Source: Cricetomys ansorgei
Taxonomy: Eukaryota > Chordata > Mammalia > Rodentia > Nesomyidae
Reading direction: 5' to 3'
Assembly: GCA_026225945.1 (NCBI GenBank)
Contig: JAMJFZ010000711.1
Span: 2,147,501-2,211,500, forward strand
Length of the DNA: 64,000 nt
In this document: one piece after another, positions 12,066 to 24,429 of the stretch
Position numbering within the stretch: position 1 is the stretch's first letter
How the letters are laid out: each line of letters starts with the position of its first letter
The notes under the pieces: generated by a model
Databases searched by the model: none
Told to the model about the DNA's origin: nothing
Seen by the model: only the letters and a program-made list of their open reading frames with translations
Position numbers and translations under genes: made by a program

Positions 12066-12824
12066 GAAACCAGAACAGCAAGCAAACATGCTAGGGTTCA
12101 CAGAGCATGAGAAGTGTGCTGTGGCCTCAGCATCCCTTTCCAGTCAGCCTCAGAACACCATTCTGGATGGTAAATAAGTGGCTATCCTATAAACATGAAT
12201 AGAGCACAATTGATGGAGACCACTCAAAGCATCACTGGGACGGCTCATGACAAGAATGAAGAAAAAGATCAGACGTGACCAGCAGCAAGTGCCAGGTAAA
12301 GCAAGAATCAAAGCTAGTGCAGGGATTGTCCACTGGCACGCTTGGTCCAGGGCCCTCCCGAGTCCTGGATGAGGAGGCACTGAGGACAGCTGTTGGAATT
12401 CTTCTGCATGCCTGCATGGCCTCCACTAGTCTCCAATTGACCAGTGGTTGACTGTCAAGTCAGTCCTCCAGTGTGCCTCCAGCATCTTCACAGGTTCTAG
12501 GTTGAAAACCTTTTTTTACAAAGGTAAATTTCTTGGAGGTGGTAATAGAGAAAGCAAAGGTTCTCTGACCAGAGCTGTTTAATGGTATGTACATTTAAAA
12601 ATATTAACAGGTCTCTTAACTATAACATGTTTCATAGCTTCCAGGAACGTGAATCCCTGACACAGAGGACACATTAAGAGACATTTCCCTTCGATTTGAT
12701 GATAGTACATTTTTCAGTTCTGGAAATTTGGAATGACATGTATTTAAGGGATATGTTTTAGGAACCATGGTCCTACTAATCTTGTGAGAAATATATTGTT
12801 ACAGTGTATACTACTAATACAGAT

Positions 12825-13128
12825 ATGTGTGTGCATGTTTGCATGTGTTCTGGCAAATGCTATGTGCCCATGCATGTACATGTGTAGGCTTGAAATCAAT
12901 GGCAGGTGTCTTCCTCCGTCACTCTACACTTTATTTATTGAGGCAAGATCTTTTGCTAAATCTGGAAGTTATTCTGGATAGCCTGCTAGCTTGTTCCATG
13001 GATCCACTGTCTCTGCTTTCCCAGTCGGGTTCTGTAGGCTGCCCAGCTTTTAGGTGAGTCCTGGGATCTTTACTCTGGTCCTTACACTTGTACAAGTACT
13101 TAGTTCACTGAGCCATTGCCCTAGCTCT
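12825..13128 (-). repeat. B4-type SINE, antisense
   Basis: GGCAGGTGTCTTCCTCCGTC, TTTATTTATTGAGGCAAGAT and TTCACTGAGCCATTGCCCTA mark an antisense B4 element, well diverged. Confidence 0.7.
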
Positions 13129-13904
13129 ACTAAACACCACAGTTTGTTATCAATGAAAAGAGGAACACATTGAAATAGTTTGTAATTTTTTTTACCATTC
13201 CATGAGGAATCCCAACATAGTATATAGGTACTATTCTTCAGTATATTGCATCTACATGTGAGCCAAGAACTGAAAGTATTGACTTTGTGCCATTGTCTAA
13301 CTATAAAAAAGCAAAATCTAGAAATCAAGGAGTTCATGAAAGAAATATCTATTTTCAAAGTCTCTCACTTTCTAGCAAAAGCAAAAGCAAACAAAAATTC
13401 CAAATACCAGACATAGAAATGGACATGCCTCTTCTTCCTCGGGTGAGATGAAATTGCTGCTAGATTTTAAAGCAAATTATCCTAGAACTCAGCGATTCCC
13501 ACAAGTCCTGCTGAGCCTTTTCGCTACACTTTATGTACTTCCACAATATGAAGAATGTCTAAAGCACAGTCTTGAGGGACTTACCAGGATTATCCTCCAT
13601 AAAGGTCATTCTCCGTAAGGAGAATGTTTAACTGACAGTGTTATAGTTGAATGTCCTCACAGCCATGATATAAGCTAATATTACCCAGCATGCAACACCA
13701 TAAACATCTACCTCATATTGCTATTATCCTGACCAATGGAATTGGAAAGAAGTACTTAGGCTGAGAGCCACAGGATGGAACTACAAAATAAGCCTGTCAT
13801 TTCTTCTTATGTTATGATTCTATTCACAACCATGTACTAGAATATGTGATTCTGATTAGTGTTTACATTCTCCCCTCACTGTTGAAAATTATTTTACATA
13901 GTTA

Positions 13905-14205
13905 GTATGTGTGTGTGTTTGTGTGTGCTGCCCCTCTGTGAACGTGCAGAGTCCAAGGAGGACATCAAGTGTCCTTTCTAACACCCTCTGCCTTATTCCT
14001 TTGCAACAAAGCATCTTACTGAACTTGGAGCTAGGCCAGAAGCTAGCAAGATCTAACAACCTTCCTATTTCTGTCCCTGAGAGTGCTGGAATTACAGGTG
14101 TGTGTGTGGCTGTGTTCCACATTTTATGTGAGTGTCAGGGATTTGAATTCAGGTCCACATACTTCCACAGCAAACATTATTAACTACTTAGCCACCCCCC
14201 AGCCC
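13905..14205 (-). repeat. B4-type SINE, antisense
   Basis: TG-rich start, CATCAAGTGTCCTTTCTAAC, CTGGAATTACAGGTGTGTGT and a terminal TTAGCCACCCCCCAGCCC. Confidence 0.65.
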
Positions 14206-14214
14206 TCTAATTTT

Positions 14215-14405
14215 TAAATTATATTTGTTTATTTATGGGGATCATATTATTACGATCTCCACTGTGCATCTGTGGAGGTCAGAGGCTAACTTGTGGGAGT
14301 CAGTTCTCTCCTTATACCACGTAGGTCTCAGGAATTGAACTCATGCTGTCAGGCTTGGCAGCAGGTACCTTTTCCTGCTGAACCATTTTACCAACCATCT
14401 CCCAT
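14215..14405 (-). repeat. B3-type SINE, antisense
   Basis: CTGTGGAGGTCAGAGGCTAA, then GGAATTGAACTCATGCTGTC and CTGAACCATTTTACCAACC, the reverse complement of a B3 element. Confidence 0.75.
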
Positions 14406-15013
14406 TGTTTTTTGACTGCCGTATCTAATATGTGCCTATATCCTAGGCCATCCTAGCAAGAGACCCCCTTTTAAGCTGTGAAAACAAAGCTATATTGGTT
14501 TTTCTTAAAGCAACTTCCAAGCATTTTTTTAAACTATGAAATAAGTACAGTGAGAGAGGAAGGTTTGCAAATTAAATAAATACATAGTTCTCTGGAAACA
14601 CACCGAAAACTATGCAGAATAATTTTGGCTGTGTGACTACGCCAGGCTTCAAATGAGTGGTTATTCTGACATCTACAGAGCAATGCATCCATTGTTCTCT
14701 GGAATTTAATTCATTTTAAATTACCCATCCAAATGATAAACAGTGAGCTATGCTGCACTATGGGGGTGAGACGCAAGGATTGTTTTTATTGTGGCCACAA
14801 CTGTTGGCTGGGAAACAATTCAGCCTGTTCTAATTAGTAATTACTTTACTTAGTATCTTTCGAGAAATTGTTAGGTCCAGATATGTAAGCACAATCTTGC
14901 TAAGTGGAGGGATTGGGATAAATGATCCTGACTACTCTGGTGTGATTACAAGGTTTGCAGAGCTGCATATAGACGTCCCACGAAGTAGAGCAATGGGTTT
15001 TGTAGGAGAAAGT

Positions 15014-15609
15014 TTTATTTTCAAACTAAAAGCAGCATGGGGATTCTGTTTACTGTAAGACATGGTTTTCTATGTGTATCAATATAGCCAATAAATTATT
15101 GTTTCTCTTCAAGAACTATTATGCAAATGTCTGAATCCAAAACATTATAACTGTCCATTGAAATGTTATGATATCATCATCCGGAAGCATTACAACCACA
15201 CAATACAAAAATATCAATATATGACTCTCAGAAGAAAACACACACATATACAAACATAAGGATTCACATCCCCCGTATATAACATATTTAATATAATAAA
15301 CCTTTGAAGCAAGTTTGGATAAGATAAAAATCAGAGTTCTCAAAAAGCTGAAAATTTAACTTAATGGCCAAAATCTCCCTATTGCCCCAAACATCAATAT
15401 TTAAAATCTATATGCAAAAATATGCTTCCAGACTGCTTAAAGACTATAACACACACAACATTTTTCAAATAATAAAGCCAATCATTTTGTCATTTGAAGA
15501 ATATTAGGTAAAAGATATGACATGACACACGCACAGGAGTCGGTGATAAAAAGCTGGCCTCTTCTACAGAGTGCATGAAGACCACTGAGTGCTCGCAGAA
15601 GAGGTGCTG
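15014..15609 (-). other. Prss23: Prss23 3' UTR with candidate polyadenylation signal
   Basis: Downstream of the stop codon, on the minus strand, the sequence is AT-rich without long ORFs. An ATTAAA variant lies at 15292-15287, a canonical AATAAA at 15019-15014, and another AATAAA at 14790-14785. I mark the UTR to the first canonical signal, giving about 600 nt. Which signal is used, and whether the true UTR is longer, cannot be decided from sequence. Confidence 0.4.
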
Positions 15610-16764
15610 TCACCCCTCCCTGCAATCCATGTAGTTTCCTTTAATCCAATAACAAATCTGGGCATATTTGAGAGGAGTGATTCTAACTGCCACATTGAAA
15701 TCCTGTGGAGAGCCATTCATGTCCACCCACTGGTGCCCTGAAAAAATGCCAATAATTTTTCTTTCCCATTTCTGCTGTGGTCTCTTCCACATCCTCACAT
15801 AGACTCCTGAACCGCTGGCCCCAGGCTGAGCATCACATCGCTGATAGAGAAGGTCATAGGTCTCATCTTTGACATCACAGAAGCGGTACACCAAATTGCC
15901 CGGCCGGTCATTGTCATAACCAGAGAAGTGGATCCTGCCCCCTGGTAGCTGTTTAGTCGGAGGGCTCACTCCAATCTTCATGAACTTTCTCTTGTGGGGT
16001 TTCTTGAGTTCCAGAAGGGCATAGTCATAATCCATGCCAATGTCATTGGCATTGCCTTTGATCCACCCCTTGGGCACATGGGTGCGTTTCACTCGGATCC
16101 ACTGAAACTTCATCTTATCCGGTATGGCTGAGCTGGAGCTGTTGTCTCCTCTACCACCATCTTTGTATCTGGGCTTCAGGAAGCCCACTCGGAGTTTCTG
16201 CGTCCCCTTCACATAGGTTTTCCCATCGTGTATGCAGTGGGCAGCAGTGAGGACGTGCTTCTCTGCCACCAGGGTGCCGGTGCATCCCGTGGATAACTTC
16301 ACTGATGTCGAGAAAGGGTAGTTGAGTAGGAAGTCCTTCCCGAAAATGCTAAATCTGCCATCGTAGCCGTAAATCTGCCTCTTCCTGCGAGATTTTCCTG
16401 CGGCCTCTGAGTCTCTGCCTTGTGCTCTGTCTGCACCATTGCTGAGGATGTAGATGCCCACCTGAGTCTCTGTGCGGCTGCCATTGGCATAGAGGGTTTC
16501 ATAGGAAAGGTACTGCTTGGCCTCTTCGTAGGTGGGCAGTGGCGTTCCCTTGTGACACTGGGGTCCACATGAGGAGGACACCTCCAATTTGGCTTTGGCA
16601 GCAAAGTCTGGCTTTGCTAAGTTGAGGGTTGACTGAGGCAAGACGACAGGGAGACGGTAAGCTGGCCAAGTGGGTTTCCATGGCACACTGTGGGGTCTCA
16701 CCTGCCTGGCAACACGGAGCAGGAGAAGCAAGAGGAGGATGAAGAGCCCCGAGGTTCCTGCCAT
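15610..16764 (-). CDS. Prss23: Serine protease 23 (Prss23), complete coding sequence in one exon
   Basis: Encodes a 384-residue secreted trypsin-fold (S1 family) serine protease; I recognise it as PRSS23 from near-complete agreement with the mammalian protein, usually about 383 aa. Visible parts: a hydrophobic leader with a leucine run (residues 1-21), a conserved pro-region, a dibasic furin-type site KSRRKR (124-129), then the protease domain. Catalytic residues: His176 in LTAAHC, Asp247 in DYDYALL, Ser317 in GASGSG; the usual GDSGG motif is altered, which is normal for this family. N-glycosylation sequons are at Asn94 and Asn208. The reading frame also extends upstream through GTG (16773), but I choose the ATG at 16764 because it matches the family N-terminus MAG and lies just behind the splice acceptor. 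The stop is TGA at 15610-15612. No frameshift or missing key residue. Known roles are extracellular or matrix-associated proteolysis; the physiological substrate is not evident from sequence. Confidence 0.97.
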   Translation of the reverse strand: MAGTSGLFILLLLLLLRVARQVRPHSVPWKPTWPAYRLPVVLPQSTLNLAKPDFAAKAKLEVSSSCGPQCHKGTPLPTYEEAKQYLSYETLYANGSRTETQVGIYILSNGADRAQGRDSEAAGKSRRKRQIYGYDGRFSIFGKDFLLNYPFSTSVKLSTGCTGTLVAEKHVLTAAHCIHDGKTYVKGTQKLRVGFLKPRYKDGGRGDNSSSSAIPDKMKFQWIRVKRTHVPKGWIKGNANDIGMDYDYALLELKKPHKRKFMKIGVSPPTKQLPGGRIHFSGYDNDRPGNLVYRFCDVKDETYDLLYQRCDAQPGASGSGVYVRMWKRPQQKWERKIIGIFSGHQWVDMNGSPQDFNVAVRITPLKYAQICYWIKGNYMDCREG

Positions 16765-16800
16765 GCTGAGCACTACTGTAGAAACAAAGACAGGAAGTTA
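16765..16800 (-). other. Prss23: Prss23 exon 2 splice acceptor and short 5' UTR
   Basis: On the minus strand a pyrimidine-rich tract (CTTCCTGTCTTTGTTTCTAC) leads into an AG at 16777-16776, so the coding exon starts at 16775. Only 11 untranslated bases then precede the ATG at 16764. The tract and AG fit a mammalian 3' splice site well. This means the rest of the 5' UTR is in an upstream exon, consistent with the CpG island about 7 kb away. Confidence 0.8.
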
Positions 16801-17264
16801 AGGCGAGGGCTAAAGCTCTTTTACTAGAGCCTGGCAAAACTCAGCAGCACACTGGCCATGTTTCTAAGCCTGCAAAGCTTCCCCAGGTCTCCAGGTAAGA
16901 GAAAATCACTCAGGTAATGTCTCATTTACATGCAAGGACTTGACCTTGGGATCATTCCTACATCTCCTAGACCCAAATGAAACTTTCTGTTCAGGATAGC
17001 TCATTACAGAGCCACATCTACACAGTTACCAGCGCTCTGTGAACATATGGTTAGCTCTCACTTTTATGTGATTCTGAACTTTCTTTATACTTGATCATAA
17101 ATGTTGTCCTCTCTTATCTAGCTATCCACCCACCCCCTTTTTTTTCTTCCTTCTTATCTCTCATTCCTATTACAATAACTTCTTACACAATTTTCTTGAG
17201 CAACATGCTCAATTAGATAGTAAATCTAAATCATACAATTAACTGGGCAGCAAAGGCATCCAGG

Positions 17265-17510
17265 AGGGGTGGAATCATTCTTACTACAAGGAATCTTATC
17301 TTTCCCACATGATGCATTCTTTTGGAAAATAGCATGAAAATCTTACAGAGTTTGTTTTGAATTTTGGGGAAAAAAATATCACAGTCATTGCCTTTGATCC
17401 AACCCTTGGATACACGGGTACACTTCACCCCAATCCAACTGAAGTTTCATTTCTCCAGCATGGCTGAATTCTAGCTGTTGGCTCCTGGACCACCATCTTT
17501 ACATTTGTAT
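17265..17510 (-). pseudogene. Partial decayed copy of Prss23 coding sequence inside the Prss23 intron
   Basis: Minus-strand sequence here aligns with the Prss23 coding exon over codons of about residues 199-286. The best part (about 17384-17507) is close to 80% identical by eye and still reads KGWIKGN in one frame. Clear disablements: an in-frame TAG at 17473-17471 where the gene has a serine codon, a one-base loss just before the conserved ATGAA, a one-base gain in the CAG-TGG stretch, and a deletion of about two dozen bases after the KGWIKGN-coding part. Weaker homology then continues to the codons for GRIHF (near 17280). Same strand as the gene, about 0.5 kb upstream of the coding exon. 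No poly-A tail or flanking repeat was seen, so a local partial duplication is as likely as retroposition. The far edges are uncertain. Confidence 0.8.
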
Positions 17511-17519
17511 ACAAATAAA

Positions 17520-20500
17520 TAATTGTAGACATTTAGATTATGCGGCATAATAAAGGGATCATTGTCAAAATTATGACGCTTTAACACTGTATCGAGTCTA
17601 GTTTTACGACTATTACTATTGGTTATTTATTCAGGTGTCTATATCTGCGTTTTTAGCTTCTCTAATGCCTTCTTCACCTTGGACCTATGCTAGCATTGAG
17701 AGACTCCTTGGGCTGATGTTTGTATTACTAGAAGAATACCTTGATTTTGTGGTTCCGAACATATGTTTTCTGGATGATGCATAGTGACTTCTAGTGACAG
17801 ATATGTATAGATGATGTGGTAGCTTGGACAAAGGGTTTAAAGCTAGACATAGGGAGGAAGAAGACATGGAAAGGTGTTCCACTGGACAGAGGTGTGAAGT
17901 TAAAAAGGCATTAAATAAATTAAGAGGCAGAGGAGGGGACACTTAGAAGGAACAACAGTCTATGCAAGAGCATGAATGTAGGCAATAGTGTGAGTCATTT
18001 CAGGAATTATATTCAGCTCAGCAAGGGAGGACCGAGAAGACAGGAGAAGCAACAAGTAAAAAAAAAAAAAACCATTTGTTGAGCACTGTGTTCTAAATGC
18101 AAGAGTACAAATTTTATCCTGAAATATATATTTAAAACCTCGACCAATCTTCCCTGGAGAAAAGCAGTAACAAAGAGGGTTGGAAGTGCTTTCATCATTG
18201 ATCAAGCATCAGCGGGCTCTGACTGGCTCCACATCTTCTGGTTCAACTGACTCAGCGGGTAGGGCAATTCATTCACAATCAGGCATCCCAGAATGGGATG
18301 AGAGGGGTATTTCTCAAGAGGCCAGCTAAGGGAACAAAGCAGGAACAAAAGGAAACAGTGATTTCCTTATTTTCAGTCTCTTGTAGAGTACAGACACACT
18401 GGCAACTTTTGGGTGCCTTGTGCTTGCTTTACATAAGACTAAGAACTCCATTGATCTGACCTGGCCTACCTGAGCAAGCCAAGCCAAATGTGCATTCCTA
18501 CACCCCTCTGCTATCTCTTCTGTCCCACTCCCCTGAATTTCTGTCTCTCAGAGAGAATAGAAATGGAGAAATGAAGGGATGAAATCCTTTAGAAGTTCAA
18601 TTCCTGAGGATTTTCTAACTCCTTCAAATTTTACTTTCTCTGTCTATTTAAATAAGAAATATCTTAGGTACTTAGGGAGTACTTGGGTACTTGGAGAAGA
18701 AATATGTTAAGGTGTTTCCTTACATTCTGGAAATCATGGGTGCATGCGTATGTGCACATGTGTATTTTGTATGTGCTTGAAAGGGATGCTAATGTCAGTG
18801 GACCAGGGAAGGTCTGTTGATGCTAACTGAGTCCCTCTGCAATGGAGAGCTGAGCAATGTGATGACAATAACCCTTTGGGAGGTCTGTGGGCTATCCTCT
18901 CTGCTTGACTGACTATTCCCACATTCTGGCTAAGGGCCCAGTTCTTGAGCTTATCTTGGGTTTGAACAGTCCAAGTTCAGCTCCTGTGGTTGTTCCTGCC
19001 TACATGTCCAGCCACCCCACTCACACCAGAATCCCTGTCAAATGTGATCTAATAAAGAAATCACGTGTCTTTTAGACTGCAACAAACTCTCCCCTATTTC
19101 TTTGACTAATGTGGAGAAGGCTAATTCTCTGAGCCTGATGCACCAAGATTTATTTCATCTTATCTTACGGAGACACAGAATCCGGAGGTCTAAGCTGTCA
19201 AGTGTCCCTGTTTTTTAAAATATGACTGTGTGGGAGAGTAGGAGATGAGACAGCATTATGCTACACACTTATCATAAGATACCTGCAATACTTTCAGTGG
19301 GCAAGAAGAACAAGAGAGTTAAGATATACAAATATCAGAGCAGGAAACTTTGAATTCCAAATCTGAAACACGTACATAATTGTATAGAGTCTGAATTATC
19401 AACTGTACCAAAATTGTATTGCTAATTGTCTTTAGCTTTATCGATTTACCTAAAAGTGAAATAGCTCATTGACAAGGGTGTCAAGGAAGAGAATGGCAGG
19501 AAAAACTCTGAAACTACTGCAAACACATTTTTTAAAAAATTTCACCTAGGTACTTTGTGTTAATGAATTAATCCTCCTCTCAGGCAAAATTAAATCCTCT
19601 TTCCAAGAGCTTTGCCTGTACAGCAAATCCTTATTTTATTTAAAGAATACTTTCTAAGGTCCCAAAGTATGTCTTATTTCACAAGTGCCAAAGGGAACTT
19701 AATCTGTGTTTGAAAAAGAAGCAATGTCTTTAGAAACCAGTCCAAAAGAGTGGCACTGCATGGCGGGGTACCCAATTTCCCTCGGGTAGTCATTCAGAGT
19801 GGCTCTTGTCCTGATGACCTCTCAGTATAGAGAGTCAGATTTACTCCTTGGCAAATGGTAGATGGCTATATGTCAAGAGCTTTGGAGATCACTCACAAAT
19901 GAAAGTGTACTGAGGGGTCCACTGAATGATGGGTTATTACCATTTCCGATTCCTAAGGACTTAAGTCCTCATGTTGCCAGAAGCCAGCCGTCTATGGCGA
20001 TGACTGCTGTCCACTTAGGGCAGAGCGCAGCTGTCTTCTTATAATATCGAATTTGGGGGTACTTTGGAAGCACTATTTTCTCCTAGCTTGAAACAGGGCT
20101 TATAAGTCCCCAGTGTTATTGTTGAACTGCATTCACTTATGTGATAAGACTTTGCTCTGACAATATTCATTCTACGCTTTCCTTCAGGTTTTGTATGTGC
20201 CTCTAAATTTAAAACTGAAATTCAAACATAGAAAAGGATACAGACTTCAAGAAACCAATGCAGGTCATCATTTCAAAATGATCTGGAATATCTGGTGAGC
20301 AACTGAGAGGTACTGCTGTATATACAGTCCTCATGTAGACTTAAACTGGCATCTGGTTATGAAAGTGATAAGCATCCAAAGTCCTGTTATCAGACCTTAA
20401 GGTGGGTTAGAAAACTGTTCTGAATAGCAACCCAAGCCAGGAAACCACTTTCACTGATCCTTGCAAGTCCAAAATTCTCTACTTGCATAATTTTTCAGGA

Positions 20501-22650
20501 TCAAAAACGTCTAAGCAGGCAAGGGACTATGTTGTTTATGGAGGCTGGAGGTATGGAGTTGGGGAAGGAAAATATATCACATTCATATGTTATTTCACTG
20601 GGAGTTAAGACCTCCATGCTCAATTAAAAAAAATCAAAAAACACACAAAAAAAATCTAGCAGAGATATTTACCCTTTATAAACATGCTGCTTTTAAGAAC
20701 CCAGTGGAAGGATGACTGAGTCTGGAGGATGCTTTTTGGGGACGTCCCAAAGAAAAAGTAAGAGGGAAACAACCTGACTGCCACTGAGGGTCATTTCTGA
20801 GACATGTACACCCCACCCTAACTTACTTCTATTCATAACATAACTGGGATACTTTAAAATGAAGTAGGTTGCTTTGCATTCATTTCTTAACTCACTTGAT
20901 AAAACGATAACTCCATAGAGATATCGTCTCTAACATCACAAACTCAAAGTAAGCGTGTGCTATGCAGATCTAAACTGATTTACACGTAGACATTCAGGGA
21001 AGTAAACAGATAGACATAGGCAATTCCAATCCCATAGCTAGAAACATGATACATGTGCTACTTAACTTTAAATCCTCTACTGTTTAAAAGTGGATCATCT
21101 TGTTCTTGTAGAGCTGTTTGGAAAACCACTATCTTTGTAAAGGAATGAAGATTTCCAAACTTTATCTTCCATATAGCTAAATCTGGATGAAAAAAACTGT
21201 TAGTCTATCACATTCCGTTTCTAGGAATGAACTTTTGCAGGATACAGATTCCTCACACACATAAATTATCTTCTAAGCGTTCCAACTAAAGGTTTTTATG
21301 CATGACTTCACCTAGTGGCAAAGCAGAATGGAAAATCAAGGTGAGCAAATATTATTTCACCATGCTTAATAATACAGAAACTTTGTTTCTTTCCCAGCTC
21401 TGGGTATCTGACTCACAAGAGGGTTACACATTCCCTGCCTGCAATATTAGCCACTGTCTAGCTGTCCGGTGTCCCAGAATATTTACATTTTATAAACATA
21501 CTGCCACTTTCTAAGCCAAACAATAATTTTATGGTAGGAGGGCTTTGCACATGACCAGATGTGCCGATGACAATAATCTTTCTGGGGACTGGGACACTGG
21601 GATAGCCTTTTCAGATTCTCTACACAGCAGTCTTCAAAACTGCAACAACTCAGTTCTCCTCAAGGGGAGCAGTGTTTGAGAGAATGACAAGCTCTAGAAG
21701 CAAACAAGTGCACAAAGGAAAACCTAATTTTTCAGACATCCATTCTCTCTTATACAAGGTATGAATTCCTGTGACCACAATAAAAGGTAAGGAAGTACAT
21801 GAATGTGTTCATTCCAGACACCATTTGGAAAGATGACAAAGGGTCCTCCATATGATCTGTAGCCAGGGATACTAAACAACGAGGCTCTGCTCATTCCCAA
21901 AGCAAACGTCTAAAAACGAACAAAGTTCTGTGAATACACTGAAGCCAGGATTGCTCTCAATTTCCAGAGTCACATAACCCATTAAAGCAAGACAGGCCTA
22001 ATCACGTGATAACTTAAGAGTGATGGTCTTGTAAGGAAACTGGAGGAGATTCAAACACAATCTCATGGTCACAGAGTTTAACTTCTCTCTCAGGTTTTAG
22101 GCAAAATGAACTACCTTTGAGGTCCCGAGACAACCCTGCAGCAGAGAAAGAACAGAGTGCATAAAGCTGTCAATGGTGAGACCATGAGAAACAAATTCCC
22201 CGGAGACAGCTGGAATTGTGCATGAATAATGCCTAGTGTACTCGCTCCTAAAGCATCCATGGGAGAGATGCTCAGGAGAACCTGAGACTATTAAACGCTG
22301 CAGACCTGGGCCAACAATGTTCTTAGACACACTAATGGGCACTTTGGCACTTATTCTATAGGCAGAAAAACACACCTACATTCACTGTCTACCTGAATTG
22401 TTGCCAGTGAGATAGGAATGAGGTCCATATTAATTACGTTGCAAAACTGCTTCCTTCTGAGTTCAGAGACAGCACAAGCTACCTACTGACTGTTTATAAT
22501 GATGGAAAATATAATTAATTTCTTCCAATGTACATTATGTACATATAGACACAAACACTCAGAAGGAAATGATTAGACTGCCTTCTGTAGAATCTTCAGC
22601 CCTTTCATATCACTTCCAATCCAGTCCTAAGAGACTTTAATACAACAATG
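17520..22650. other. Unique intronic sequence
   Basis: Apart from a poly-A run near 18058-18072 I see no confident repeat or ORF. A perfect AP-1 site (TGACTCA) is present near 18246 and another near 21408, isolated from each other. Confidence 0.5.
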
Positions 22651-22654
22651 ACAA

Positions 22655-22760
22655 AAATGTTCACTCTGTAACTCAGGCTAGCCTCAAATTCACCATCTGC
22701 CTTCCTCAGCCTCCCGATTGCTGGGATTCACAGGCATGCACTACTGTACTTTGTTCCTAA
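22655..22760 (-). repeat. B1 SINE fragment, antisense
   Basis: ACTCTGTAACTCAGGCTAGC, CAGCCTCCCGATTGCTGGGA and ACAGGCATGCACTACTG are the reverse complement of the B1 left part. Confidence 0.85.
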
Positions 22761-23482
22761 AAGACTACTTGAAAGACAGTCAATAGTTCTTTTAAAGGCT
22801 CTCCTGCCCAAGTATACTCTTGAAACAATGTTTGACAATATCCTGACACTCATTTGCAATAGGGGTTTTGGTTACAGCTAACTTCAAATATAAATTCAAC
22901 TCTTCCAACAGGGCCTGGTGAGGTAATTCTAGTATTGGCCTACCTGTCCCTAAGGAGAAGCAATTCCTATTCTAACTGGGATACTGAATAATCTGGAGCT
23001 TTCTCCCAGCCACGGGCTGTTTCTGAATTCTCATGGGTGTCACCCAAAAAGAATAAAACAAACGGGATGTTTATCAAAGGCTTTTCTCATGATGCTTTGA
23101 GGAAGGAGGAGGGAGAGTCAGCCCCACGTTAGGAGGGGGGTGGTGTTGCTCCATCTAAACAAGTCTTGCACTTTTAAAAGTTCTAGGGGTGGGGAAAATG
23201 TTTTATTTAAAGTTAACAATTTGTGATAAGTGGCTACAGGCTGAAGAAATATTTGCTTCCAACAACTGTCGATAGTTCCGGTAGCATTTTCTAGGTTCAG
23301 CACACCGCGCAAATTCATCACCCAGAACAGAGCCTGTTCCCAACCCATGTTTGCTGATTTTTTCTTGCCTTGTTAAGGTGCGTTCATAATCATGTGTTAG
23401 GTTAAATATTAATGCTCAGAGCGTGATGGAATCAGATACAGTATGTGCAAAACTCAAGGAAAGCAAGCAGTAGAGGTGGCGG

Positions 23483-23514
23483 TGTGTATGTGTGTGTATG
23501 TGTGTGTGTGTGTT
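23483..23514. repeat. (TG)n microsatellite
   Basis: GTGTAT-interrupted TG run just downstream of the CpG island. Confidence 0.9.
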
Positions 23515-23689
23515 TGCGGGAGCCTGCCTGACCAGTCCCAGGACAGCTTGCCAGACAGGGCTCCACTCGACTCCCCCACAGCACCCTGCATCCAAGACAG
23601 CAGTTTCTAAGCCTTCTTTCCCCATCCACTTTACAAGTGACACCGAGTTAATCCAAATGCCCTACACGGGCTCGTGTACCCAGGGGGCT

Positions 23690-24400
23690 CTTTTGGACTA
23701 GCGTCCCAGCCCGGAGCTTTTGCGGAGGCCCCGACGGGGTCTCCGGTGCTCCCCAGCAGCCCGCAGCCACCCCACCCCGCGTGCACCCGGCCCTTTGTCC
23801 GGGCTTCTACGCACGCCTGGGTCCCCCGGCGCCCCGCCGGACACGCCGAGTCCCCGCACTGCACTCACCCGCGTGGAGCGGCCCGCCGGAGCCGCGGCCG
23901 TCCGCCACTCAGACAGGTGTGGGCGCCGAGAGGACGCGCGCGGCTACCATGCCTGCCCCGCAGCGCGGCCCAGTGCGAGCCAGCCGGCCGGCAGCGCCCG
24001 CAGCGCCGGGTCCACCCCACCCCACCCCCGCGCGCCTCCCGGGCCTCCCGCCCCGCCCCCGGCCGCCGTCGCCGCCCCTTCCCCCGGCCGCCCGCCTCCA
24101 GCCTCAGCCTACCATTTAGATCCCGGAGCCTGTGGTCGCACGCAGGTGTGTCTCCGCAGCGCTGCACCACCAATGGGTCTCCGCCTCACGCTGCCCCTGC
24201 GCCCGCTCGGATGGACAAGTCCTCCCAGGGACGCGCACACCCTCCGGCACGCGGAAACGCACACCGGGTTCCTGGGGTCTGCACTGCCGGGAGTCTGCAA
24301 AGACAACGGTGCTCCAGCAAGGGCGGTCCCCTCCAGCCCTCCAGCGCACCGCGTGTATGGGGCGCTCCTGGGCAGTTTTGCGTAGTTGACTTCAAACTTG
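23690..24400 (-). promoter_or_regulatory. Prss23: CpG island promoter of Prss23
   Basis: A sharp switch from AT-rich DNA to a block of about 700 bp very rich in G+C and CpG. It includes GC-box-like CCGCCCC runs (about 24048-24075) and an inverted CCAAT motif near 24171. It lies upstream of the coding exon on the correct side for a minus-strand gene and contains a strong donor site. Directly upstream of it, at 24432-24443, minus-strand CTATTTAAGG resembles a TATA-like or CArG-like element. The island and its link to Prss23 are well supported; exact start sites are not. Confidence 0.85.
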
Positions 24401-24405
24401 CGAGC
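23869..24405 (-). other. Prss23: Prss23 untranslated exon 1 (predicted)
   Basis: The minus strand reads CCACGCGG followed by GTGAGTGCAG, with the GT beginning at 23868: a very good match to a mammalian 5' splice site inside the CpG island. A transcript starting about 30 bases below the TATA-like element would begin near 24405; starts inside the island are also possible, as is usual for CpG promoters. A weaker alternative donor (GTAGGC) begins at 24112. No upstream ATG-initiated coding region is needed, since translation starts in exon 2. Confidence 0.5.
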
Positions 24406-24429
24406 TCCTCACCCATGCAGTTTCTGTAC

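Larger units (their letters stand above)
16776..23868 (-). other. Prss23: Prss23 intron 1 (predicted, about 7.1 kb)
   Basis: The stretch between the acceptor at 16776 and the best donor at 23868. It contains the Prss23 pseudogene fragment near 17.3-17.5 kb, a poly-A tract at about 18058-18072, an antisense B1 fragment at 22.66 kb and a TG repeat near 23.49 kb. The rest of 17.5-22.6 kb looks like ordinary unique sequence with no ORF I can support. Boundaries depend on the donor choice. Confidence 0.6.

Noticed and set aside
16765..16773. Upstream extension of the Prss23 frame by three codons
   Set aside because: The extra start is GTG, and the family N-terminus MAG corresponds to the ATG at 16764.
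16499..16837. 112- and 101-codon minus-strand ORFs overlapping Prss23
   Set aside because: Out-of-frame shadows of the Prss23 coding sequence.
17231..17428. A 65-codon ORF resembling Prss23 as an independent small gene
   Set aside because: Homology continues beyond both sides of the open frame across a stop and frameshifts, so it is a pseudogene fragment.
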